Shown in pieces: positions 48,715 through 58,187 of a stretch of DNA of 64,000 nucleotides. The position numbers and the translations under genes are program-made. The first letter of the stretch is position 1, and each line of letters begins with the position of its first letter. Source of the stretch: Tachypleus tridentatus (taxonomy: Eukaryota > Arthropoda > Merostomata > Xiphosura > Limulidae); NCBI RefSeq assembly GCF_004210375.1, contig NC_134834.1:94120170-94184169 (forward strand). Reading direction: 5' to 3'. Below the pieces are notes generated by a model. The model worked only from the letters and a program-made list of their open reading frames with translations, was not told the DNA's origin and did not search any database.

Positions 48715-49075
48715 GCGGAACATTTAAAGAGCTTTGACACTGAACTGGCGGAACATTTAAACAGCTTTGACACTGAACTGGCGGGCCTGGCATGGCCAAG
48801 CGCGTAAGGCGTGCGACTCCTAATCCGAGGGTTGCGGGTTCGCGCCCTCTCAGCCGTGGGGGCGTTATAATGTGACGGTCAATCCCACTATTCGTTGGTA
48901 AAAGAGTAGCCCAAGAGTTGGCGGTGGGTGGTGATGACTAGCTGCTTTCCCTCTAGTCTTACACTGCTAAATTAGGGACGGCTAGCACAGATAGCCCTTG
49001 AGTAGCTTTGTGCGAAATTCAAAAGCAAATATTTCTGAACTGGCGGAACGTTTAAATAGCTTTGACACTGAACTG
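48715..49075. repeat. 33-bp tandem repeat split by a SINE-A
   Basis: Units at 48715 and 48748 (GCGGAACATTTAAAxAGCTTTGACACTGAACTG) and a third at about 49041, after the SINE. The target duplication CTGAACTGGCGG shows the SINE landed inside a pre-existing array. Confidence 0.78.
48783..49029 (+). mobile_element. SINE-A copy in 33-bp repeat
   Basis: Head GGCCTGGCATGGCCAAGCGC. About 28 bp after the B box are deleted (GTTCGCGCCCTCTCAGCC), the rest is intact. Confidence 0.85.
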
Positions 49076-49859
49076 TTATTCATGGCTGTATTAAAAAAAA
49101 CACGACAGTAATTTTATCATAATAATCAAGATTATATTTTGCTTTCATCATTCAGTTTATCTCCTTAAACAAAAATACTCCTAAATTATTCTATCAAAGA
49201 GTAGTTTTGTGCGTAATAACAATACACAAACAAATGTATTATATAAATAACCTGAGTTGTTTTTAAATATTAAAATACAGAAATGGTAACAAACAACATG
49301 TTCCAGTGTACAGTATTTCCAGTGAAGGTGTTTCAAATTTTAAAGAAATGTTGTGAACTTTAAGATGTAATTTTGTAGCAGAGCATTTAAATTATTTATT
49401 ATGTGTATAATAGGCTAAAATTATTTTATTTGTATTAATAAACTGTTTAGCTAATTAACATATATGATGAATTCGTCATTTATGCAATCAGTGCATCTAG
49501 CGTTGAGCAATTGGGATTCACTTAACATGTTAGTGTATTCAATGTGTTGGCGTATAACGGATGAATTTTCATGAGCAATATTTCAAAAGCTGGCTGATTC
49601 ACCAAACTGTTACTGTTAGCGCTCTCTGGTAAATAAATGTTTAAGTTGGATAATTTAATTAGCTTGCACTGTTTCCTTCCGGGTATCTCTTCTTTGGAGG
49701 AAAATTAATAACACGTACAAGTATACATGTTGGGTTTTTTGTTTGCTTTTCTGGAAGTACACCAATATGTGAGACTTTCTTGTAAACTGGTCATAAGATG
49801 ATAAGTAAGGATCATCTAATTCTCGAACTTACCGTGCGAGTTCGTGACAATTGACGAAT

Positions 49860-50402
49860 ACAAAGGCCAACAGTGAAACGTGTCCCAGGCACCATAATCA
49901 AAAAGAATCTTAATCCGGATCGACTGGTAATCTGAGGGTCTTAGATTTGGATCCCTGTCACACCAAACATGTTCGCCCTCTCAGCCGTGAGCGTGTTATA
50001 ATGTGACAGTTAATCCCACTATTCGCTGGTAAGAGCGTAGCCTAAGAGTTGGCGGTGAGTGGTGATGACTAACTGCCTTCCCTCTAGTCTTACACTGTTA
50101 AATTAGGGACGGCTAGCGCAGATAGCTCTCGTGTAACTTTGCACAAAATTCAAACCAAACCAAATCTTCATCCGGAAATATCACAGGAGTCACGTGCACA
50201 TGGAACGTCTCCACACCACATCCTGTCCTCACACCTCAAGCAACTTGAGAATGAAACAAATATTTATGCTATTTTACATAAAGACACACAATTCGATTGC
50301 TGGACAGTGCTAATGGGTTTTAATGACGTCGTATTGTTAAAGAAAGAGCTGAGAAACTATCGTTTTCGTACATTAGATATGATTATAGAACACGTAGAGG
50401 TA
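49860..50402 (+). other. Exon-like open frame interrupted by a SINE
   Basis: A plus-strand frame from about 50160 to 50402 (IYAILHKDTQFDCWTVLMGF, then ELRNYRFRTLDMIIEHVE) ends at a consensus donor GAG|GTAAGT. The SINE-A copy at 49921-50160 is bracketed by the duplication AATCTTxATCCGG; with the SINE and one repeat removed, the same frame continues upstream about 20 more codons (PTVKRVPGTIIKKN). No family is recognised. It may be an exon of an unknown gene, a relic, or chance. Confidence 0.3.
49921..50160 (+). mobile_element. SINE-A copy with target duplication
   Basis: The head starts at the anticodon arm (CGACTGGTAATCTGAGGG), so it is 5'-truncated; tail AAACCAAACC; AATCTTxATCCGG on both sides. 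Confidence 0.83.
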
Positions 50403-51253
50403 AGTTGGGTGTGCTTTGAAGATGACAGAGCTTTACGCAATAGAAACTGTACTGCAGTACTATTGTCAAGAATCACAGCCATAAAACAAAATTGTGACAA
50501 ACTCACTGTAGCGAAGTTCTAAAATAGTTTAAATATTATATTTTAAACCACATATATATACGAATTCGTGATAGTTATTTAAAACTCGACGCTAATCGTA
50601 TAGTTGCCAGTAATAGATCTGTTCCATGTTTAAGGTTTAGGTTGTGGGTAACCTTTGAGGGTTAGGTGTAAGTTTGATATCTTTCTTCTTAATGATTTAG
50701 GCCTTAACCTCGATATTATATTAATTTACAGACGTGAAACCGATAAAAATAACTAATAAAAACTATGAGTCTGTAGAAATATTTTATTGTCACATGTCCA
50801 TTTTCAAGCACACTCTTTGACCTGCACTACAAAAAACACATTTGATTAACAAACTTTGCTTGCACTTTTCCTCGTAGAAATCTCCAGAATCTAAATTTCG
50901 AATACAGATAATGTTTGAAACACAGTGCCACCTAGTATTAGATAATCTTAAGTAGGAGTCTAGAGTAAATATTAATAAACACTTAACCCTAATATTATCA
51001 TATATAACTAATGTATCCAAATCACTTAATGGATCAATTTCATTGTGTTTTTATGGAAATTGTTTTAGCAAATATTGATAAGTATGTTCGTCAGAAAAAC
51101 AAAAAGTATAAGCGTTGTGAATGTGCCTCTAGGTTCTCTGAAAGCTTTATATAATACTGACCTTTGAATATTTTATTAAGCAACGTTTATAGCCAGGCTG
51201 GACAAACACGCTAAAATGGTGGTCTTACGTAGATTTTATTCATTTTAAAAGTA

Positions 51254-52699
51254 AACTGCTCAAAGAAATTAAAGGAACAAGTACGTTTCCTTATATAATT
51301 TATCTCAGTGTTTCAAGTGTGATAATATTTTTATTTTTTTTAGGTAATTTGCCTCATTTCAGTTCCATCTGTATCCATTTTTAATGTGTGATGAGCGGTA
51401 AAATATGGAGAAATAAAATTTTTAAAAATGGCCAATATCACCAAAACTGATATCCCATATGAAACAGCACTTTAAACAGTTTACATGCGCTTATTCAAGA
51501 AATGTTTGAAACATTCAATATGCAGTGTGATCTCCACAGGAAGTGACACACTCCTGACACCGATCTGAGGAGGGTGCTAGCGTTCACACGCCTCGACAAT
51601 ATATTACAACAATGTTCAATCTGATTTAAATCTGAAGATCTGGCGGACCACTCAAAGGTCCCTGTTCCTTCTTCGTCAAGGAAGTCCATGCACAGTCTGG
51701 AGACGTGTGCACGCGCGTTAACCTGCATGAGAATGAGCCCATCGCCGACAGCACTGGCAAAAGGCCTCACAATGGGTTCCAGAATTTCGTCTCTATATCG
51801 TCTTGCGTTCAGAGCACACAAGCATATGCCTGCCTAGACCATTACAGAACCTCCTCAATAAGCGTCGACTTGCAGAATGTTACAGGTGGAAAATCGCTCT
51901 ACTTGGCGTCTCCACACTCTCACACGTCCATCATCACGAGACACAATAAATCTGATCTCCTCTGTCCACAGCACGGTGGCCCATTGACGAAGTTCCCAGT
52001 CTAGGTGCTGATGAGCAAACTCCAACTTGGCTGCACGGTATCGCGCTATCAGAATAACGTCTCTTGCAGGCCGTCTGGCCCTAAGACGTCCTTCGTGCAG
52101 ACGATTGCGAACTGTTTGGGTCGACACACGGGTTCCAGTGGAATGCTGAATGTCAGTTCGCAGTGACCAAGCCGTAGCTAGCCCGTCCCGCAGAGCGGTA
52201 GTCATGATGTAGTGGTTCTGTCTGGCTGTTATGCAGCGATGACGGCCTTGACCTGGTCTCCTCCTATAAGAGTTCGTCTCCTGGTAGCGTTACCACAGTC
52301 GATTGATGACGCTTGGTGACACACCGACGCGCTGTGCCACCCTCCTTTGGTCTGGCCATCTGGACCGCTCTAGCCACCTTGTTTTCTGTCAGATGGCGCC
52401 TTACTGCTTGGGTACACAAGATGAAGGTACACACTGACAAAACGAGCCGCAAAAGATCCATGTTGGTGTTTGTTTCGAGAATTAATGAGGAATACATAGT
52501 TTCACATAACAGCGTTATATAGGATACCTTGAGTTGTATTATCCTTGAGTGAGGCGAGTTTGGTTTGAGTTGCTTCAAACTTCACTCGCAAGCTTAAAAA
52601 TACACTTGTAGACGAACGGATATGTTTTTCATACATAAATTTAGTTATGACAAAAATATACTGAAATATGTACTTGTTCCTTTAATTTTTTGAGCAGTA
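51254..52699 (-). mobile_element. Dead Tc1-like transposon, about 1.45 kb
   Basis: Terminal inverted repeats of about 30 bp (ACTGCTCAAAxAAATTAAAG) lie beside TA. The transposase reads on the minus strand: KVARAVQMARPKEGGTARR (HTH, about 52264-52420), SLRTDIQHSTGTRVSTQTVR and WATVLWTEEIRFIVSRDDGR (51855-52205), then LILMQVNARAH and SARSSDLNQIEH (51495-51821). In Tc1 proteins the catalytic residues sit in WTDE, QDNARAH and SPDLNPIE; here the first Asp is Glu and the second is Val, and the gene is split by frame breaks, so it is inactive. Confidence 0.85.
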
Positions 52700-53693
52700 T
52701 ATTCATGTATACCTATTGTTCACAGACGAACTTCATGTGTAATTTTGAATATTTTACAAATTTAATATTTGATATCGCTGATGCGTTTAATACATGTTAA
52801 TCTCATGTCAATTGAATTGGGGGCCTGGCATGGTTAAGGTACCAGGTTCGTAATCCGAAGATCAGAGGTTCGAATTCCCGTCACACCAAACATGCTGGCC
52901 CTTTCAGCTGTGGGGGCGTTATAACGTGACGGTCAATCCCACTATTCATTGGTAAAAGAATAGCCCAAGAATTGGCGTTGGGTGGTGATGACTAGCTGCC
53001 TTCCCTCTAGTCTTACGAAATGTAAGAGCAGTATATTCATGTATACCTATTGTTCACAGATGAACTTCATGTGTAATTTTGAATATTTTACAAATTTAAT
53101 ATTTGATATCGCTGATGCGTTTAATACATGTTAATCTCATGTCAATTGAATTGGGGGCCTGGCATGGTTAAGGTACCAGGTTTGTAATCCGAAGATCAGA
53201 GGTTCGAATTCCCGTCACACCAAACATGCTGGCCCTTTCAGCTGTGGGGGCGTTATAATGTGACGGTCAATCCCATTATTCATTGGTAAAAGAATAGCCC
53301 AAGAATTGGCGTTGGGTGGTGATGACTAGCTGCCTTCCCTCTAGTCTTACGAAATGTAAGAGCAGTATATTCATGTATACCTATTGTTCACAGATGAACT
53401 TCATGTGTAATTTTGAATATTTTACAAATTTAATATTTGATATCGCTGATGCGTTTAATACATGTTAATCTTATGTCAATTGAATTGGGGGCCTGGCATG
53501 GTTAAGGTACCAGGTTCGTAATCCGAAGATCAGAGGTTCGAATTCCCGTCACACCAAATATGCTGGCCCTTTCAGCTGTGGGGGCGTTATAATGTGACGA
53601 TCAATCCCACCATTCTTTGGTAAAAGAATAGCCCAAGAGTTGGCGTTGGGTGGTGATGACTAGCTGCCTTCCCTCTAGTCTTACGAAATTTAA
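52692..53693. repeat. 334-bp tandem array, three units, containing a truncated SINE-A
   Basis: Units start at 52692, 53026 and 53360 and are very similar. Each holds about 130 bp of unique sequence (GAGCAGTATATTCATG onward) followed by a SINE-A from GGGGCCTGGCATGG to CCTCTAGTCTTAC, where the SINE is cut. The first base of the unit falls in the tip of the Tc1 right terminal repeat. Confidence 0.85.
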
Positions 53694-53937
53694 GAATATC
53701 AACTTAAAATTAATTCACTCTTTGTAGACCTGGACCAGAAATAAAATACTCAGTACTAGACCGGATAGAAGACTTATCATAGCTTGTAAGTTTGTACAAC
53801 TTCTGCATATAAATCCTCATTTATAATAGCCATTTTCATAAAATGTATTGTTTGTATATTAAAAATATATTTGTGTTAAGAAAGAAAATTGTGTGTATCA
53901 ATCTTGTTGGAAAGTATAATAAATGTGATACATATGG

Positions 53938-54131
53938 ACATGCCCTTTCAGCCGTGGAGGCATTTTAATGTGACGATCAATCCTACTATTTGTTAGTAAA
54001 ACAGTAGCCCAAGAATTGGCGGTGGGGGGTGATGACTAGCTCTTTTACCTCTAGTCTTACACTGTTAAATTAGGGACGGCTAGCGCAAATAGCCCTCGTG
54101 TAGCTTTGCGCGAAATTCAAAACAAACAAAA
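53938..54131 (+). mobile_element. SINE-A copy, head missing
   Basis: Starts at GACATGCCCTTTCAGCCG; complete 3' part with AAACAAACAAAACC tail. Confidence 0.8.
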
Positions 54132-54483
54132 CCAATTACTTTTGGGAAAGTTCCCATAATTAAAGAAATTTACTCATTAATAGAAATGTAAAGAAAATTG
54201 AAATTTTTTGTTCAGTTTTTAAACATCCATGAAATGGATACAACATGTACAAACTTTAAGTATAGCAAAATCCCTGTATAAAATCACAATCACAAATATA
54301 TAACATTTAATCCTTACTTTGATCTTCAGATGAGTGTATAAAACCACCAAAGTTAGGGTTAAGTTTCATACATTGTGGTTTTACTTCTTGTTTTGTTACT
54401 TTTTTTAGCAGGATCCCTACTTCATTTTAAATTTCATAATTGTTTAACACTCTGGTTTGTCCGCCTGTTACGTCATATCTGAG

Positions 54484-54758
54484 TGGCCTTGCATGGCCAA
54501 GTGTGTTAAGGCATTCGACTCGTAATCCGAGGGTCGCGAGCTCGAATCCCGGTCGCACCAAACATGCTCGCCCTTTCAGCCGTGGGGACGTTATAATGTG
54601 ACGGTCAATCCCACTATGCGTTGGTAAAAGAGTAGCCCAAGAGTTGGCGGTGGGCGGTGATGACTACCTGCCTCCCTCTAGTCTTACACTGCTAAATTAC
54701 GGACGGCTAGCACAGATAGCCCTCGAGTAGCTTTTAGCGAAATTCATAAAACAAACTA
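54484..54758 (+). mobile_element. SINE-A copy, full length
   Basis: GGCCTTGCATGGCCAAGTGT head; close to the consensus. Confidence 0.86.
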
Positions 54759-55381
54759 AAACGATATACTATATTTATATAAAGTATATACTTTACCTTT
54801 AGAAACTGTGGCATGTCAATCTATTGATATGTAGCAGCATCCGTTGAGTTGAAAAGATATTTATCTGCTTATTGATATTCCGATAAAAATGCTTTTATAT
54901 ATATACATACATACACAAGTAATCATGCAAGTAAGTTGGAGAAATCTTTAAGCAATGTTTCGATCCATCTAGGCGCTAGCCTCGCTAACGTGATCAGGTA
55001 GGTAGTAGACAAAAGAGTTGCTGTTTTATAAATTTTTGGATTGTTGTTCCGGAAATGTTAGAAATCTATTTAACGTATTAGTAGTAAATATGCGTGTAAT
55101 ATATCGTAACCAACATTTTCAATGGTCGGTGTTTTGCTTGGGAATTCGACAAGTTCTTCGGCCTCGTGAATTCTTTGGAATCCACATCGATCTCTAATGT
55201 TAACTACTACCGCACATAAAATAGTCGCAAATCTACATTAGTTACGACGTAAATGTGAACATTTGATAAATGGAAAAATATATGTAAATAAACAAACTAT
55301 GTTAACTAAGAGTGTTTAACATTTTCTATAATTTCTTAATGGCTGTGTTGAGTTCCATTTTATTATAATTAAGGGTTTTAC

Positions 55382-55520
55382 CTGTCAATAAACCTTTTCA
55401 AAGAATAGCTAACAATTGTGCATTTACTTTTGTAAATCTCATGTAATAACTGTAGTATAGCGGTGCATCTGGTAACAAATTCTAATTTAATTAGATCTAT
55501 ACTTCTGTCAGCAAATGTAT
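55382..55520 (-). other. Unassigned candidate exon
   Basis: A 139-nt minus-strand segment between a good acceptor (TTTACCTTACAG) and a donor (ACAG|GTAAAA), open throughout (TFADRSIDLIKLEFVTRCTA, then HEIYKSKCTIVSYSLKRFID). It could belong to an unseen gene upstream of the lectin gene. No family is recognised and no partner exon was found. Confidence 0.28.
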
Positions 55521-55623
55521 CTGTAAGGTAAATATTATTTTTAACTTCATTATCCGTATTGTTTTCAGTGACAAACTGCAAATAATGTCTAGCCTACAAT
55601 GATCCGCAAACTCAACAACATCC

Positions 55624-55867
55624 GGGCCCGGCATGGCCAAGCGTGTTAAGGCGTGCGAGTCGTAATCTGAGGGTCGCGGGTTCGAATCCCCGTCGCGCCA
55701 AACGACGTTATAATGTCACAGTCAATCCAACTATTCGTTGGTAAAAGAGTAGCCCAAGAGTTGGCGGTGGGTGGTGATGACTAGCTGCCTTCCCTCTAGT
55801 CTTACACTGCTTAATTAGAAAGGACTGGCACAGATAGCTCTCTGCGAAATTCAAAAACAAACAAACA
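55624..55867 (+). mobile_element. SINE-A copy
   Basis: Perfect-looking head (CCCGGCATGGCCAAGCGTGT) with a 30-bp deletion after the B box (GCGCCAAACGACGTTATAAT). Confidence 0.85.
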
Positions 55868-56038
55868 TACATCGGTATTCGAGTAAATAAAGGTAGGCTT
55901 ATTAACTAATAGTACTCGTGAAGTAACGTATGAACCTATGAGACCTTTAGTTTCACAAACTTCTACCAGTTTTATGGTAAACTTTCCTCCACGTTAACCC
56001 TAATTATTCTTTGTTTCCTTTGGAAGAATTAAAAAATA

Positions 56039-56259
56039 TTTATTTGTTTCTTTGAATTTTGAGCAAAGTTACATGAGGGGTATGTACGCCAGCAATTCCT
56101 ACTTTAGCAGTGTAAGACGAGAGGGAAGGTAACTAGTCATTACCACCGTCACATTATAACGCTCCCACAGCTGAAAGGGCGAATATGTTTGGTGTGACGA
56201 GGATTCGAACTTTCAGATTACGAGTCGAACGCCTTAACCACCTGGCCATGTCGGGCCTA
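56039..56259 (-). mobile_element. SINE-A copy with core deletion
   Basis: CATTACCACCGTCACATTAT shows about 60 bp of the core missing. Head ends CATGTCGGGCC. Confidence 0.8.
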
Positions 56260-56390
56260 GCATTTAAGGAAAGAAATCGTTTCTAAGGCATAATCAAGGA
56301 TATATCTTTCTCCTGAGAGTGTTTCACAAAAGATTTCATCTCTGAAGAACCTTCTAAAGCTGTTAACAAAGTTTTCATTACATAAATAGG

Positions 56391-56670
56391 GTTTTGTTTG
56401 TTTGTTTGTTTGTTTTGAATTTCGCGCAAAGCTACTCGAGGGCTATTTGTGCTAGCCGTCCCTAATTTAGCAGTGTAAATCTAGAGGGAAGGCAGCTAGT
56501 CATCACCACCCACCGCCAACTCTTGGGTTACTCTTTTACCAACGAATAGTGGGATTGACCGTCACATTATAACGCCCCCACAGCTAAAAGGGCAAGCATG
56601 TTTGGCACGATGGAGATGCGAACCCGCGACCCTCGGATTACGAGTCGCACGCCTTAACTCACCTGGCCAA
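56391..56670 (-). mobile_element. SINE-A copy, full length, with target duplication
   Basis: AAATAGGGTTTT on both sides; five GTTT units in the tail. One of the youngest-looking copies. Confidence 0.87.
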
Positions 56671-57016
56671 ATAGGGTTTTTAGTACAGAAATAAACGCAG
56701 TCCATGTAAAACTAAACATAATAGTTATTTTAAGGCACACGTATATTACAACTGTTTTAAAGTATTTTCATAACTCGAATGAAAACGAGGGAGGAAATGT
56801 TCATTGTTAGACAAGACTAAACAATTTTTTAGCAATTCGATAATATACAATACGAGTAATATGTTAAGTTGTTGCATTTTTCGCATTTAACTCGAAGAAA
56901 AATATTGTTTTAAAATAAACAAATATAAATACGTTACATTTTTGAAAATTAAATGTGTGATTAATGACACATTACGACACCTTTTACAAACTCTGTTTAA
57001 CATAGTTAACCATCTG

Positions 57017-57138
57017 ATTTGTGTTCTTCTTAGAGAGAAACCACGTCGGACTGTCTGGTGTGTCCAGCGAGCGGAATCGAACCGCTGATTTTATAGTTGT
57101 AACTCCATGGACTTGCAGCTGTACCATCGCGGCACCCG
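57017..57138 (-). mobile_element. SINE-B copy
   Basis: GAGCGGAATCGAACCGCTGA is a compensated B-box stem; head ends CCATCGCGGCACCCG. Confidence 0.7.
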
Positions 57139-57412
57139 TTTTATTAATTTAAAAGATCCACATATGTCCGATAGACTGTGTTCTTAAGTTACTTTTCTAA
57201 ATCATTTTAAGACAATAAATTTTAAAATAGCTTTGTGAAATAAACTAGGAAATGTCTTATGGAGTTCTTAAGTTTCCATTTTAAGTATTGACTTGGGAAA
57301 AGAACTCGGGATTTTTGTTGTTAAGGGGTTTTCACGAAACTAGACTTCTGTACTGGTTTGTACAAAAAGTAGTATTGGCTCCAAAAACAACGTGGTGGAA
57401 CCTGAATAAATA

Positions 57413-57652
57413 CAGGGTGGCAAGTAAGTCCCTACCCATCCGTTTGTTGTGTCTAAACAACGTTATAATACTAATGATGACTTGAAGGCAGCTGTTACCG
57501 CGGTATTTGGAACAATAACCCCTGCTATGTTGAGGAAAATGTCTCACAGAACATGGCATCGCATAATATTATGCAGCGAGAATGAGAGACAGCACACAGA
57601 TACACTGGATACATAAGATATATGGATGGGTAGGGAATTACGGGCCACCCTG
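57413..57652 (+). mobile_element. Mariner/Tc1 deletion derivative, copy 2
   Basis: A 240-bp sister of the element at 18149, with the same TA flanks and the same internal transposase-end text (GTATTTGGAACAATAACCCC onward). Its left terminal repeat has diverged (GGCAAGTAAGTCCC). It lies downstream of the knottin gene. Confidence 0.75.
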
Positions 57653-57950
57653 TAGAATGACAATTTAAATATTTTAAAGGCAAAAGTAAGAAATCAATTA
57701 TCAGAAGATCCGAATCTAGTTATGTCATACAAATGGAAAACAAACTAACTCCACCATTTAGACTGTACAATATTTCACTTCGCCAGTTCAGACCGAAAGA
57801 GGATTCTTTATTTTTCATACAGGATAAAACAGATAATATACGATTCTGTTCAAATGTTTCTGGCAAATATTCTGAGAAAAGGATCTTTTAATCTTTGTTA
57901 TTAAACACAACAGAATAAAAACACTCAAGTTTGCTTGTATTCATCCAGAA

Positions 57951-57956
57951 TTTATT
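57951..57956 (-). terminator. Knottin gene poly(A) signal
   Basis: AATAAA on the minus strand, about 165 nt past the TAG stop, the first such signal after the coding end. It implies a 3' UTR of about 190 nt. Confidence 0.5.
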
Positions 57957-58118
57957 CAGATACAAGTGCGAATGTATAGCATAGACTTTAATGTAAATAT
58001 ATTGTTAGGTTAAAACATTTTCGTCATACTTAAGTCCTTGAAGCAACCGTAAATATATCTGGCTTATAATTATTTTTTTTTTATCTGCTTTGAACGACAG
58101 GATGACCACCAGGATTGG

Positions 58119-58187
58119 CTATTTAATATCAGGCGTACATGTTCCTGACAAGCAGGTGTAACCTTCACAACACTGGCCATCTTCACA
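58119..58187 (-). CDS. Knottin gene exon 3: cysteine-knot core
   Basis: Acceptor TCTTTTTCCCAG|TGT enters in phase 0. The exon has 22 codons with five cysteines including the adjacent pair, then TAG. It is too short to be picked up by an ORF-length filter. Confidence 0.8.
   Translation of the reverse strand, partial: CEDGQCCEGYTCLSGTCTPDIK

Noticed and set aside
55624-55695. Apparent tRNA gene (CGT anticodon loop, A and B boxes)
   Set aside because: The same head occurs in more than twenty copies fused to the SINE core and tail; the acceptor stem is imperfect. It is a SINE head.
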